This document shows positions 54,967 to 64,000 of a DNA stretch of 64,000 bases, piece after piece. Under the pieces are notes generated by a model. The model was not told the DNA's origin. It saw only the letters and a list, made by a program, of their open reading frames with translations, and searched no databases. The translations under genes and the position numbers were made by a program. The stretch's first letter is position 1. Each line of letters starts with the position of its first letter. Origin of the DNA: Micromonospora sp. NBC_00421. Its GTDB lineage: Bacteria; Actinomycetota; Actinomycetes; Mycobacteriales; Micromonosporaceae. The stretch is from positions 3,476,001-3,540,000 of the forward strand of contig NZ_CP107929.1 in assembly GCF_036017915.1 (NCBI RefSeq), given 5' to 3'.

Positions 54967-54989
54967 CCTTCTGAGCTGGGAGGACGCCC

Positions 54990-55634
54990 ATGACCGCGCC
55001 CACCTCCGCCCCCCTCACGCCGTACGCCACCCTGCTCGGTTTCACCCGGTACGTCGACCGCACCGGCCCCACCAAGGCCAGCTTCGTCGGCGGGCTGCGC
55101 AAGCAGCGGGCCAGCCGGCACGGGTTCAACCCGCACGGCCAGTTCGTCAAGGCGCTCAAGGCCGACATCGCCTTCCACACCGGGGGCACCCACCTGGCCG
55201 GCATCGCCGACGTGGTCAAGCCGCGCTGGCGTCCGCTCTACCAGGCGCTGACTCCCGGCGCGACGGCCTGGCTGGAATCGCTCGGCGAGCCGACCGGCAT
55301 CGACCTGGCGCAGACCCGCGACGCCCTCGCGATGCTCGGCGACCTCCCAGTCAAGATCAACCCCCACTTCGGCATCCGGTACGCCGACGGTCACGCCGAG
55401 GCGGTCCGGCTGCACTTCGACGAGGCCCCGCCGAGCGAGGAGGCGGCCCTGGCCACCCTGCACCTGATGGCCCGACACATGGACGCCGTGCTGCCGCACG
55501 CCGAGCCAGTCCTGGTCGACGTCCGTCGCGGCGTGGCGCTCCGGACGCCCGACCACGTCAAGCCGGCACAGGTCGAGCAGTGGCTGGCCGGCGAGGCCGC
55601 CGCCTTCCGCGCCATCTGGTCCACCGCCGCCTGA
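54990..55634 (+). CDS. hypothetical protein under operator control
   Basis: A 214-residue soluble protein I do not recognise. The sequence looks conserved in character: PYATLLGFTRYVDRTGPTKASFVGGLRKQRASRHGFNPHGQFVKALKADIAFHTGG, a GIADVVKPRWRPLYQALTPGATAWLESLG segment, then GIRYADGHAEAVRLHFDEAPPSEEAALATLHLMARHMDAVLPHAEPVLVDVRRG. The basic GLRKQRASRHG region could bind nucleic acid or a phosphate ligand. No transmembrane segment or Cys. ATG 54990 has GGGAGG seven bases upstream. It is monocistronic, behind a palindromic operator and ended by a strong hairpin, so it is likely an inducible single gene. Confidence 0.78.
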   Translation: MTAPTSAPLTPYATLLGFTRYVDRTGPTKASFVGGLRKQRASRHGFNPHGQFVKALKADIAFHTGGTHLAGIADVVKPRWRPLYQALTPGATAWLESLGEPTGIDLAQTRDALAMLGDLPVKINPHFGIRYADGHAEAVRLHFDEAPPSEEAALATLHLMARHMDAVLPHAEPVLVDVRRGVALRTPDHVKPAQVEQWLAGEAAAFRAIWSTAA

Positions 55635-55765
55635 CCCCGACAGGCCAACCCCGACAGGGCCAAGATTACTAGGCAGGGCCCACTCCCGACCGGCAGTGAC
55701 CCCGTCGTCCCCGCCACCCACCCCGACGCGCCACGAGCCTCCACCGCCAGCAGCAAGCCCACCGC

Positions 55766-55804
55766 CAGCAGCGTCCGTGCCTCTTCGAGGCACGGACGCT
55801 GCTG
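55766..55804 (+). terminator. 18-bp-arm hairpin after the operator-controlled gene
   Basis: CAGCAGCGTCCGTGCCTC is the exact complement of 55787-55804 with a three-base loop, 132 bases past the stop at 55634. No U-run. Terminator or stable RNA end. Confidence 0.7.
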
Positions 55805-55854
55805 CGTCGTCACCCACCCGCCCCGCCCGGCGTCCTACTGGACACGATCACCGA

Positions 55855-56110
55855 GCAAGATCGTGCTCGATCAATGTTGTCAACACCGTTGCGTTAACGC
55901 CGTGGGCGGCTGGTCAACCCGGGACAGGAAGTGCCCGATCGGGGACCGGGGTGGGCCCGCTCGGCGATCATGGAGTGGTGGTGCCGACCTTGGGGGCTTT
56001 ACAGGCGTTCTGTCACCCACCACAACTCCATGATCGGCGAGGCAGCGCTGGGTGACGAACAGCCGTTCCACCTAACACAACGGTGTTGTCTATGTTGTAG
56101 TGGCATCCCT
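55855..56110 (-). mobile_element. MITE-like repeat element, copy 2 (202 bp between terminal inverted repeats)
   Basis: The same element as 15862-16115, in reverse orientation. CACCGTTGCGTTA at 55884-55896 pairs with TAACACAACGGTG at 56073-56085 (one mismatch), again 202 bases end to end. The inner hairpin (GATCATGGAGT and CACAACTCCATGATC) is conserved, as is AAGATCGTGCTCGATC on the outer side. Differences from copy 1 are scattered single bases. No gene is inside. Confidence 0.75.
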
Positions 56111-56157
56111 AGTCTTGGTTGTAGTGGCATCCCTAGTCTTGGAGGCCACTACAACAT
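56092..56157 (+). repeat. 24-bp tandem repeat inside a 13-bp-arm palindrome
   Basis: Two exact copies of a 24-base unit at 56095-56118 and 56119-56142 (starting TTGTAGTGGCATCCCTAGTC), then GCCACTACAACAT at 56145-56157, the complement of 56092-56104. It abuts element copy 2 and shares GATGCCACTAC with the outer edge of copy 1. Beyond it to 56432 I see no gene or structure. Confidence 0.7.
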
Positions 56158-56432
56158 GGGTGCAGCGTGATCTAGCCTCCCGAGGGCAGCTCGACCTCTC
56201 ATGCCGGCGTCAGTCGACCCGCCCGAGTTATCCACAGTTCGCCTCACCTTATTCGAGCACCTTAGGGTCACCTAGCCGAGGATTGTCGATCCACCTGCGG
56301 TTTCGTGCCGGCGGCGGACGTCACGACGGGTCGGCCAGGACGGCATCGGCCTCACGCCGCCCGTCGGCAGCGTCGGTTCGGCTCGCCGGGCCGGTGGTGG
56401 GCCGAACCGGACCGCCGGACGACAGTGCCCGC

Positions 56433-56912
56433 TCAGTCCTCCGAGGCGGGTCGGCTCGCCGGGACAGTCGGCATCGGCCAGTGACCGGTCCGGACGATCG
56501 CCGACGCGTCGAGGCGCTGGTCGGCCCAGACGTACGTCTCCGGCAGCAGGTCGGTGACCGGCAGCTTCCGTAGTGCGTCAAGCGGCCCGACGATGACCTG
56601 GATGCCCGGGTGGTAGTCGAGCAGCACCTGCCGGCACCGGCCGCACGGCGGAATCACCCCGCGCCCCCGGTCGCCCACCGCGACGATGGCCTCCAGCTCC
56701 CCCGCACCCTGGGTGGCGGCGGCACCGAGGGCCACGATCTCGGCGCAGGGGCCACCGGTGAAGTGAAAGAGGTTCACTCCGGTGAAGACCCGGCCGTCGC
56801 TGGTCCGGGCCGCCGCCGCGACGGTGTGGTTCTCGCTGCGGCAACGCAACTTGGCGACCGCCGTGGCGGCCTGGACCAGTGCGCGGTCGGTGTCCAGCAT
56901 CGTCGTCGTCAT
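56433..56912 (-). CDS. cytidine deaminase-like protein
   Basis: A 159-residue cytidine/deoxycytidylate deaminase-fold enzyme. Zinc ligands and catalytic Glu: GPCAEIVAL (Cys in place of His, then Ala-Glu) and [43 protein letters not shown] follows the usual substrate-binding region (FTGVN). The C-A-E with P-C-x-x-C and the small size fit the blasticidin-S deaminase/cytidine deaminase group. It could work in pyrimidine salvage or detoxify a nucleoside antibiotic. ATG 56912; the longer frame upstream is a shadow of hrpA. Divergent from hrpA. Confidence 0.87.
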   Translation of the reverse strand: MTTTMLDTDRALVQAATAVAKLRCRSENHTVAAAARTSDGRVFTGVNLFHFTGGPCAEIVALGAAATQGAGELEAIVAVGDRGRGVIPPCGRCRQVLLDYHPGIQVIVGPLDALRKLPVTDLLPETYVWADQRLDASAIVRTGHWPMPTVPASRPASED

Positions 56913-57101
56913 CCGGCAGCCCCCGTGGTCGCGTCCTCCGGCGGTCAGCGTAGCCCGGCGACAGCTGGTTTCCCGGGCAGCGCTCCGGCGGACGCGACCG
57001 CATCCGGACCGGGCCACCGGGGGCTGCGGGGAGCCGCGCTGCGCCGCGAGGGCGTAACCCGGGGGCGGTCCGGCGGCGCACTGCCTATCCTTGGCGACGA
57101 C

Positions 57102-60100
57102 ATGCAGAATCCAACCGCCTCCGGCCCCGCCACGCCCGCCGACGCCGTTTCCGCCCGTGAGCTGCACCGCCGCCTCACCCCGCTGATGTTCCGCGACCAG
57201 CGCCGCCTCCAGCGTCGGCTGGACGGGGTACGCAAGCTGCGCGACCCGCAGCGACGCGACGAGGCGCTTGTCGAGATCGCCGGGGAGGTGTCCCGGGCGG
57301 AGTCCCGGCTGGCCGCCCGGCGGGCCGCCGTGCCGACCATCACCTATCCGGCGCAGTTGCCGGTCAGCGAGCGCCGCGACGACATCGCCGCCGCCATCCG
57401 GGACCACCAGGTGGTGATCGTGGCCGGCGAGACCGGCTCCGGCAAGACCACCCAGCTGCCCAAGATCTGCCTGGAGCTGGGGCGCGGGGTCACCGGGCTG
57501 ATCGGGCACACCCAACCCCGCCGGTTGGCCGCCCGGACGGTCGCCGACCGGATCGCCGAGGAACTCGGCACCGAGCTGGGCGACGTGGTCGGCTACAAGG
57601 TGCGCTTCACCGACCAGGTGAGCGACCGCAGCCTGGTCAAGCTGATGACCGACGGCATCCTGCTGGCCGAGTTGCAGACCGACCGGATGCTGCGCCAGTA
57701 CGACACGTTGATCATCGACGAGGCGCACGAGCGCAGCCTCAACATCGACTTCATCCTCGGCTACCTGCGTCAGCTGCTCCCCCGCCGTCCCGACCTCAAG
57801 GTGGTCATCACCTCGGCGACCATCGAGACCGCCCGGTTCGCCGAGCACTTCGCCGACGCCGAGGGCAGGCCCGCGCCGATCGTCGAGGTATCCGGACGGA
57901 CCTATCCGGTGGAGGTGCGCTACCGGCCGCTGGTCGAGGTGACAGAGGGTGACGAGGACGAGGGCGACGACGAGGAGAACGTCCGCGACCAGATCCAGGC
58001 GATCGGCGACGCGGTGCAGGAGCTGGCCGCCGAGGGGCCGGGCGACATCCTGGTCTTCCTCAGCGGCGAACGGGAGATCCGGGACACCGCCGAGGCGCTG
58101 GGCAAGCTGACCCAGTCGAAACGCTCGCTGCTGGGCACCGAGATCCTGCCGCTCTACGCCCGGCTGTCGGCCGCCGAGCAGCACCGGGTCTTCGCCGCCC
58201 ACCCCGGACGCCGGGTGGTGCTCGCCACCAACGTCGCGGAGACCTCGCTGACCGTCCCCGGCATCAAGTACGTGGTGGACCCGGGATCGGCCCGGATCTC
58301 CCGCTACTCCAGCCGGTTGAAGGTGCAGCGGCTGCCCATCGAACCGGTCTCCCAGGCCTCGGCCAACCAGCGTAAGGGCCGCTGCGGCCGGACCTCCGAC
58401 GGCATCTGCATCCGGCTCTACGACGAGCAGGACTTCGCCTCCCGGCCGGAGTTCACCGACCCGGAGATCCTGCGCACCAACCTCGCCTCGGTCATCCTCC
58501 AGATGACCGCGATCGGCCTCGGTGACCTCGCCGCGTTCCCGTTCATCGACCCGCCGGACCGGCGCAACGTCACCGACGGGGTCAACCTGCTGCACGAGCT
58601 GGGCGCGCTGGACCCGACCGAGGCCGACCCGGCCAAGCGACTCACCCCGTTGGGCCGGCGGCTGGCCCAGCTCCCGGTCGATCCCCGGCTGGCCCGGATG
58701 GTCATCGAGGGCGAACGCAACGGCTGTGCCACCGAGGTGCTGGTGATCGCCGCGGCGCTGTCGATCCAGGACCCCCGGGAGCGGCCGGCGGAGAAGCAGG
58801 CCCAGGCCGACCAGGCGCACGCCCGGTTCGCCGACAAGGAGTCCGACTTCGTGTCGTTCCTCAACCTCTGGCGTTACCTGCGCGAGCAGCAGCGGGAGCT
58901 GTCGTCCAGCGCGTTCCGCCGGATGTGCCGGGCGGAATACCTCAACTACCTGCGGGTCCGCGAGTGGCAGGACATCGTCGCCCAGTTGCGCCAGGTGCTG
59001 CGTACCCCGGAACAGGGTGACGGGCGGCGGGGCCGGCGGGGCGCGACGCCGCCGACGGCCGACCGGGGCCGGCGCGGCCCGGCCGCCGACCTGCCGGAGG
59101 AGATCGACACCCCGAAGGTGCACCAGTCGCTGCTGCCCGGCCTGCTGTCGCACATCGGGCTCAAGGACGCCCAGAAGCACGAGTACCTGGGCGCGCGGGG
59201 GGCGAAGTTCGCGGTCTTCCCCGGTTCGGCGCTGTTCAGGAAGCCGCCGCGCTGGGTGATGGCAGCCGAACTGGTGGAGACCTCCCGGCTGTGGGGCCGG
59301 GTCGCCGGGCGGGTCGAGCCGGAGTGGGTGGAGCCGCTGGCCCAGCACCTGGTCAAGCGCAGCTACAGCGAGCCGCACTGGGAGAAGAACCAGGCCGCCG
59401 TCATGGCCTACGAGAAGGTCACCCTGTACGGCGTCCCGCTTGTCACCTCCCGCAAGGTCAACTTCGGGCGGATCGACCCGGTGCTGAGCCGGGAGCTGTT
59501 CATCAGGCACGCCCTGGTCGAGGGCGACTGGCAGACCCACCACCCGTTCTGGCGGGACAATCGTCGGCTGCTCGCCGAGATCGAGGAGTTGGAGAACCGG
59601 GCCCGCCGCCGGGACATCCTGGTCGACGACGAGAGCATCTTCGCCTTCTACGACCAGCGCATCCCCGCCGACGTGGTCTCCGGACGACACTTCGACGCCT
59701 GGTGGAAGAAGGCCCGGCACGAGCAGCCCGACCTGCTCACCTTCACCCGGGAACTGCTTGTCAACGCCGGGCGCGGCGGGGTCGACGAGGCCGACTTCCC
59801 GGACGAGTGGCGGGCCGACGGGGTGACCCTGCCGCTGACGTACACCTTCGACCCGACCGCGCCCACCGACGGCGTCACCGTCGACATCCCGCTGCCGCTG
59901 CTCAACCAGGTGCCGGCGGAGAGCTTCGACTGGCAGGTACCGGGGCTGCGCGAGGAGTTGGTGATCGCGTTGATCCGGTCGCTGCCCAAACCGGTCCGGC
60001 GCAACTTCGTCCCGGTGCCGGACTTCGCCCGTGCGGCGCTCGCCGCGATCACCCCGGGCGAGGAGCCGCTGCTGGACGCGCTGGCCCGGCAGTTGCGCCG

Positions 60101-61157
60101 GATGACCGGGGTGAACGTCCCCCGGGAGGCGTGGGAGCCGGCGAAGTTGCCGCCGCACCTGCGGGTGACGTTCCGGGTGATCGGCGACGAGGACAAGCCG
60201 GTCGCCGAGGGCAAGGACCTGCCGGCCCTGCAACGCCAGCTCCGCCAGGAGGTACGCCAGGTGGTGGCCGCCGCCGCGCCCGAGGTGGCCCGCACCGGGC
60301 TCACCGCGTGGAGCATCGGCACCCTGCCCCGCACCATCGAGCAGGTACGCGCCGGCTACGCGGTGACCGCCTACCCGGCGCTGGTGGACGAGGGCACCAC
60401 GGTCGGGGTGAAGGTCTTCGACTCGGAGGCCGAGCAGGCCGCCGCGCACTGGGCGGGCACCCGGCGGCTGCTACGGCTGACCGTGCCGTCACCGGCGCAG
60501 TTCCTCCAGGGGCGGCTGAGCAACGAGGCGAAGCTGGCGCTGAGCCGCAACCCGCACGGGGGGGTGCAGCAGCTCATCGCCGACGTCGCCGGGGCCGCCA
60601 TCGACAAGCTGGTCGCCGACGCGGGCGGGCCGGCCTGGGACGCCGACGGCTTCGCCGCCCTGCGCGACAGGGTGCGCGCCGACCTGGTCGACACGGTGGT
60701 CGAGGTGATGGGCCGGGTCCGCCAGGTGCTCGCCGCGGCGTACGCGGTGGAGCAGCGCCTCGGCGCGACCCGCAACCTGGCGGTGGTGGCCGCCCTCGCC
60801 GACCTGCGTCAGCAGCTCACCGGCCTGGTGCACGACGGCTTCGTCACCGAGGCCGGCTACGCCCGGCTGCCCGACCTGCTGCGCTACCTGACCGCGATGG
60901 AACGCCGGCTGGACCGGTTGACCGCCAACCCGCAACGGGACAGGGCCCAGCAGGACCGGATCGCCACGGTGCAGAAGGAGTACCGGGACCTGTTGGCCGG
61001 GCTGCCCCCGCCCCGCCGCGCCGCAGCCCCGGTACGGCAGATCCGCTGGATGATCGAGGAGCTGCGGGTGAACGTCTTCGCCCAGGCCCTCGGCACCCCG
61101 TACCCGGTCTCCGAGCAGCGCATCTACCGCGCGATGGACGACGCCGAAGCCCGCTGA
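57102..61157 (+). CDS. hrpA: ATP-dependent RNA helicase HrpA
   Basis: A 1351-residue DEAH-box helicase of the HrpA type. Motifs: [16 protein letters not shown] (Walker A, about 100), [20 protein letters not shown] (Ia), [20 protein letters not shown] (II, DEAH), [15 protein letters not shown] (III), [31 protein letters not shown] (V) and [24 protein letters not shown] (VI). The HrpA C-terminal part continues with an acidic insertion ([13 protein letters not shown]) near 285 and the DUF3418-like end. HrpA is linked to mRNA processing and ribosome rescue in E. coli. ATG 57102 begins shortly before the conserved region; no ribosome site is obvious. Confidence 0.94.
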   Translation: MQNPTASGPATPADAVSARELHRRLTPLMFRDQRRLQRRLDGVRKLRDPQRRDEALVEIAGEVSRAESRLAARRAAVPTITYPAQLPVSERRDDIAAAIRDHQVVIVAGETGSGKTTQLPKICLELGRGVTGLIGHTQPRRLAARTVADRIAEELGTELGDVVGYKVRFTDQVSDRSLVKLMTDGILLAELQTDRMLRQYDTLIIDEAHERSLNIDFILGYLRQLLPRRPDLKVVITSATIETARFAEHFADAEGRPAPIVEVSGRTYPVEVRYRPLVEVTEGDEDEGDDEENVRDQIQAIGDAVQELAAEGPGDILVFLSGEREIRDTAEALGKLTQSKRSLLGTEILPLYARLSAAEQHRVFAAHPGRRVVLATNVAETSLTVPGIKYVVDPGSARISRYSSRLKVQRLPIEPVSQASANQRKGRCGRTSDGICIRLYDEQDFASRPEFTDPEILRTNLASVILQMTAIGLGDLAAFPFIDPPDRRNVTDGVNLLHELGALDPTEADPAKRLTPLGRRLAQLPVDPRLARMVIEGERNGCATEVLVIAAALSIQDPRERPAEKQAQADQAHARFADKESDFVSFLNLWRYLREQQRELSSSAFRRMCRAEYLNYLRVREWQDIVAQLRQVLRTPEQGDGRRGRRGATPPTADRGRRGPAADLPEEIDTPKVHQSLLPGLLSHIGLKDAQKHEYLGARGAKFAVFPGSALFRKPPRWVMAAELVETSRLWGRVAGRVEPEWVEPLAQHLVKRSYSEPHWEKNQAAVMAYEKVTLYGVPLVTSRKVNFGRIDPVLSRELFIRHALVEGDWQTHHPFWRDNRRLLAEIEELENRARRRDILVDDESIFAFYDQRIPADVVSGRHFDAWWKKARHEQPDLLTFTRELLVNAGRGGVDEADFPDEWRADGVTLPLTYTFDPTAPTDGVTVDIPLPLLNQVPAESFDWQVPGLREELVIALIRSLPKPVRRNFVPVPDFARAALAAITPGEEPLLDALARQLRRMTGVNVPREAWEPAKLPPHLRVTFRVIGDEDKPVAEGKDLPALQRQLRQEVRQVVAAAAPEVARTGLTAWSIGTLPRTIEQVRAGYAVTAYPALVDEGTTVGVKVFDSEAEQAAAHWAGTRRLLRLTVPSPAQFLQGRLSNEAKLALSRNPHGGVQQLIADVAGAAIDKLVADAGGPAWDADGFAALRDRVRADLVDTVVEVMGRVRQVLAAAYAVEQRLGATRNLAVVAALADLRQQLTGLVHDGFVTEAGYARLPDLLRYLTAMERRLDRLTANPQRDRAQQDRIATVQKEYRDLLAGLPPPRRAAAPVRQIRWMIEELRVNVFAQALGTPYPVSEQRIYRAMDDAEAR

Positions 61158-61180
61158 CCGACGACGCCGAGGCCCGCTGG

Positions 61181-62119
61181 TCACGCAAGTGGTTCCACCC
61201 CCGGCGGCAGCTCGCCGGTGGTGGTGGCCGCGTGCACGTAGTCGAGGAGGATGCGGCGCAGCTCCCGCCCGGCGTGGGTGGGTACGACGTCGCGGCGGCG
61301 GGCCACCGCGATGGTCCGGCGCACGCCGGGCGGGGCGAGCCGGGTGACCCGGACGCCGGGGCGGCGGCTGACCACGATGCCCGGCACCAGGGCGACGCCG
61401 AGCCCGGCCTCGACGAAGCTGAGCACCGCGTCCATCTCGCCGCCGTCGACCGAGAAGGTGGGCTCGAACCCGGCCTCCCGGCAGGCCTGGATGGTGGCGT
61501 CGCGCAGGTCGTAGCCCTCGCGGAACATCACGAGCGGTTGCCCGCGCAGGTCGGTGATCCGCAGCTCACCGCTGCCCGAGGCGGCGGGCAGCGGATCCAC
61601 CGAGGCGACCACCAGGCTCTCCCGCAGGATCGGGTCGACCCGCAGCCCGGGGTCGGCGCCCTGGGCCGGCATGATGATCAGGGCGAGGTCGAGGTCGCCG
61701 CGCAGCAGGTCCCGGACCAGGTCCTGGGAGCCGCTCTCCTCGACCCGCAGGTCGACTGCGGGGTGGGCGTCGCGGAACCGGCGCAGCACCGGTGGGGCGA
61801 GCGAGGTGGCCAGGCTGGGGGTGGCACCGAGCCGGACCCGGCCCCGGCGCAGGCCGACCAGTTCCTGGACCTCCCGGGTGGCGGTGTCCACGTCGGCGAG
61901 GATGCGTTTGGCAAGCGGCAGCAGCACCTCACCGGCGGCGGTCAGGGTGATGTTTCCCCTTACCCGCTCGAACAGCGGGGCACCGAGGTCGGTCTCCAGG
62001 GCGTGAACTTGCTTACTCAACGACGGCTGGGTTATGCCGACGATGTCGGCGGCTTGGGTGAAATGTCGCACTTCGGCCACCGCGACGAAGTACCTCAGCT
62101 GATGGAGCTGCATCTTCAT
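61181..62119 (-). CDS. LysR family transcriptional regulator
   Basis: A 312-residue LysR-type regulator. An N-terminal winged HTH (QLHQLRYFVAVAEVRHFTQAADIVGITQPSLSKQVHALETDLGAPLFERVRGNITLTAAGEVLL, about 4-65) is joined to a periplasmic-binding-like effector domain (LRITDLRGQPLVMFREGYDLRDATIQACREAGFEPTFSVDGGEMDAVLSFVEAGLGVALVPGIVVSRRPGVRV). It is divergent from the succinate dehydrogenase operon, with only 71 bases between starts, so it is a likely regulator of sdhCA and of itself. ATG 62119 is chosen over 62113 by the HTH alignment. Confidence 0.9.
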   Translation of the reverse strand: MKMQLHQLRYFVAVAEVRHFTQAADIVGITQPSLSKQVHALETDLGAPLFERVRGNITLTAAGEVLLPLAKRILADVDTATREVQELVGLRRGRVRLGATPSLATSLAPPVLRRFRDAHPAVDLRVEESGSQDLVRDLLRGDLDLALIIMPAQGADPGLRVDPILRESLVVASVDPLPAASGSGELRITDLRGQPLVMFREGYDLRDATIQACREAGFEPTFSVDGGEMDAVLSFVEAGLGVALVPGIVVSRRPGVRVTRLAPPGVRRTIAVARRRDVVPTHAGRELRRILLDYVHAATTTGELPPGVEPLA

Positions 62120-62132
62120 AGCTTACGGCTAT
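62118..62132. promoter_or_regulatory. LysR-type binding site candidate
   Basis: ATAGC-TTACG-GCTAT, a T-N11-A dyad overlapping the LysR start codon and 59 bases upstream of the sdhC start. Position and symmetry fit divergent control by the adjacent LysR protein. Confidence 0.55.
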
Positions 62133-62190
62133 CGAGACTGCGAGTTCGATGCATTGGACGACTGGTCGCAGGACTCCTAGCGTCGGTCAG

Positions 62191-62880
62191 GTGGTAATCA
62201 CGAAAACTCGGTCGCCCATCCGCTCGAACGTCGGCCTGAAGGCCGTCATGGCGGTGACGGGCATCCTGCTGGTGCTGTTCCTCGTCGCCCACATGCTCGG
62301 CAACCTCAAGGTGTTCACCGGCGAGACCTCGTTCGACCACTACGCCCACTGGTTGCGCGACATCGGCAAGCCGCTGCTGCCGGGCGTGTGGTTCCTGTGG
62401 ATCCTGCGCACCGCGCTGGTGGTCGCCGTCGTCGCGCACATCTGGGCGGCGACAGTGCTGGCCGTACGGGCCCGTGCCGCCCGCCCGGTGCGCTACGCCC
62501 ACCGCAAGAAGGTCCAGGGCAGCTACGCCGCGCGCACCATGCGCTGGGGCGGGGTGATCATCCTGCTCTTCGTGATCTACCACATCCTGGACCTGACCAC
62601 CGGCACCCTGAACCCGGTAGGCGACGCCAGCAACCCGTACGGCAACGTGGTCGCCGACTTCGCCCCGGAACGCTGGTACGTGACGCTCTTCTACACCCTG
62701 GCGATCGTCACCGTCGGCTTCCACCTGCGGCACGGCGTGTTCAGCGCGCTGCGCAGCCTCGGTCAGCAGACCCCCCGGGGTGAGCGCCGGGCCCGTACCG
62801 CCGCGCTGGTCTTCGCCGTCGTGCTCTGCGCCGGCTACCTGGTGGTCCCGTTCGCCGTACTCACCGGATTGGTGTCCTGA
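62191..62880 (+). CDS. sdhC: succinate dehydrogenase cytochrome b subunit
   Basis: A 229-residue membrane anchor of succinate dehydrogenase/fumarate reductase. Five helices with the heme-binding His pattern: [88 protein letters not shown]. It is the single-subunit cytochrome b558 kind found in actinomycetes, serving as the quinone site. GTG 62191 begins before the first helix; the stop at 62880 is one base from the ATG of the flavoprotein gene. Operon head, under the divergent LysR. Confidence 0.92.
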   Translation: MVITKTRSPIRSNVGLKAVMAVTGILLVLFLVAHMLGNLKVFTGETSFDHYAHWLRDIGKPLLPGVWFLWILRTALVVAVVAHIWAATVLAVRARAARPVRYAHRKKVQGSYAARTMRWGGVIILLFVIYHILDLTTGTLNPVGDASNPYGNVVADFAPERWYVTLFYTLAIVTVGFHLRHGVFSALRSLGQQTPRGERRARTAALVFAVVLCAGYLVVPFAVLTGLVS

Positions 62881-62881
62881 C

Positions 62882-64000
62882 ATGGAACTCTTCACCGAGG
62901 GCGACCCGGTCGCCGACACGAAGGCTCCCGACGGCCCTGTCGAGAAGCGCTGGGAGACCCGCCGCTTCGAGGCCAAGCTGGTCAACCCGGCGAACCGACG
63001 GAAGATGACGGTGATCGTGGTAGGCACCGGCCTGGCCGGTGGCTCCGCCGCCGCCACCCTCGCCGAGCAGGGCTACCGGGTCAGGAGCTACTGCTACCAG
63101 GACAGCCCGCGCCGGGCGCACTCGATCGCCGCGCAGGGGGGCATCAACGCCGCCAAGAACTACCGCAACGACGGTGACTCGGTGCACCGGCTCTTCTACG
63201 ACACCGTCAAGGGCGGCGACTTCCGCTCCCGCGAGTCGAACGTGCACCGGCTCGCCGAGGTGTCCGTCAACATCATCGACCAGTGCGTCGCCCAGGGCGT
63301 ACCGTTCGCCCGCGAGTACGGCGGACTGCTGGACACCCGGTCCTTCGGTGGCGCGCAGGTGCAGCGCACCTTCTACGCCCGGGGGCAGACCGGCCAGCAG
63401 CTGCTGCTCGGCGCGTACCAGGCGCTGGAGCGGCAGATCGGCCTGGGCAACGTCGAGATGCACACCAGGCACGAGATGCTGGAGCTGGTCGTCGTGGACG
63501 GCAAGGCGCGCGGCATCGTGGTGCGGGACATGGTCACCGGTGAGATCAGCACCGAGATGGCCGACGCGGTGGTGCTCGCCTCCGGCGGCTACGGCAACGT
63601 CTTCTACCTCTCCACAAACGCCAAGGGCTGCAACGTCACCGCCAGCTGGCGGGCGCACCGCAAGGGCGCGTACTTCGCCAACCCCTGCTACACCCAGATC
63701 CACCCGACCTGCATCCCGGTCTCCGGCGACCACCAGTCGAAGCTGACCCTGATGAGCGAGTCGCTGCGCAACGACGGCCGGGTCTGGGTGCCGCAGAACA
63801 AGGACGACGACCGCGCCCCCCGGGACATTCCGGAGGACGAGCGGGACTACTACCTGGAGCGGATCTACCCCTCCTTCGGCAACCTGGTCCCCCGGGACAT
63901 CGCCTCCCGCGCCGCCAAGAACGTCTGCGACGAGGGCCGGGGCGTCGGGCCGACCAAGCTCGGCGTCTACCTCGACTTCGCCGACGCGATCGACCGGCTC
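62882..64000 (+). CDS. sdhA: succinate dehydrogenase/fumarate reductase flavoprotein subunit, cut by window edge
   Basis: The first 373 residues of the flavoprotein; the frame is open at 64000. [24 protein letters not shown] is the FAD Rossmann motif; [18 protein letters not shown] contains the His that carries covalent FAD in the family; [28 protein letters not shown] and [22 protein letters not shown] fit, and the substrate-binding [12 protein letters not shown] follows. It oxidises succinate to fumarate and passes electrons to the iron-sulfur subunit (outside the window) and to sdhC. Start ATG 62882 is one base after the sdhC stop, so they are co-translated. Confidence 0.94.
   Translation, partial: MELFTEGDPVADTKAPDGPVEKRWETRRFEAKLVNPANRRKMTVIVVGTGLAGGSAAATLAEQGYRVRSYCYQDSPRRAHSIAAQGGINAAKNYRNDGDSVHRLFYDTVKGGDFRSRESNVHRLAEVSVNIIDQCVAQGVPFAREYGGLLDTRSFGGAQVQRTFYARGQTGQQLLLGAYQALERQIGLGNVEMHTRHEMLELVVVDGKARGIVVRDMVTGEISTEMADAVVLASGGYGNVFYLSTNAKGCNVTASWRAHRKGAYFANPCYTQIHPTCIPVSGDHQSKLTLMSESLRNDGRVWVPQNKDDDRAPRDIPEDERDYYLERIYPSFGNLVPRDIASRAAKNVCDEGRGVGPTKLGVYLDFADAIDRL

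Noticed and set aside
56433..60449. A 1338-codon open frame on the minus strand over hrpA
   Set aside because: It is the antisense shadow of hrpA; its product is Gly/Arg/Val-rich without motifs until the true deaminase at the end.
1..64000. tRNA or rRNA genes
   Set aside because: No T-loop or cloverleaf-like stretch was recognised by eye; a covariance-model search was not possible here.

Overview
The window is high-GC DNA with strong G/C bias at third codon positions, GTG starts and Shine-Dalgarno sites of the GGAGG type. The gene set points to an actinomycete, most likely Micromonosporaceae (Micromonospora-like): paired DUF5753 HTH/DUF397 proteins, a SigB/SigF-type sigma factor, a SpoIIE-type phosphatase, class F sortase, snapalysin-like protease, a GH9 cellulase behind a CebR-type operator, an F420/FMN-type luciferase-like oxidoreductase and a pirin. 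The genus is an inference from these families, not a measured result.

Layout. 1-13 kb: MFS exporter (cut by the left edge), small and secreted unknowns, MscS-like channel, SpoIIE phosphatase, proton antiporter, FAD oxidoreductase, DUF3072 protein, a gutted metallophosphoesterase, and a translationally coupled GH15/SDR pair. 13-16 kb: first copy (A) of a regulator-effector module (DUF397 and DUF5753-HTH, divergent from three small proteins), followed by a 202-bp terminal-inverted-repeat element. 16-29 kb: DUF1684, GNAT, MarR-pirin pair, phospholipase D, sigma factor, amino-acid permease/GNAT operon, GPP34 protein, an intact third HTH/DUF397 pair, HrpB and PP2C. 30-35 kb: GH9 cellulase with promoter and operator, then about 1.1 kb of repeats without a gene, then a secreted metalloprotease. 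35-45 kb: antiporter/UBP zinc-finger pair, LLM oxidoreductase, semialdehyde dehydrogenase, SGNH lipoprotein, EcsC-like protein, lysozyme-like wall protein, PAC2 protein, exonuclease III. 45-48 kb: second copy (B) of the module. 48-64 kb: heme-degrading-type monooxygenase, orphan LanC, sortase with its likely substrate, TrmB, DUF3516-type helicase, an operator-controlled unknown, the second 202-bp element in opposite orientation, cytidine deaminase, HrpA, LysR and the start of an sdhCA operon cut by the right edge.

How it fits together. Most of the window is chromosomal housekeeping and stress/envelope genes in short operons, several coupled by 1- or 4-base stop/start overlaps. The most unusual content is the five-gene module seen twice in the same orientation about 32 kb apart. 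Both copies keep a palindrome upstream of the regulator, a shared divergent promoter block and a leader hairpin before the first small gene, yet both copies carry damage (frameshifts in A, a deletion fusing genes in B). Non-coding structure is also rich: a pair of 202-bp elements, a perfect 38-bp palindrome, 16- and 19-bp-arm hairpins, and several tandem repeats. No tRNA, rRNA or CRISPR array was recognised.
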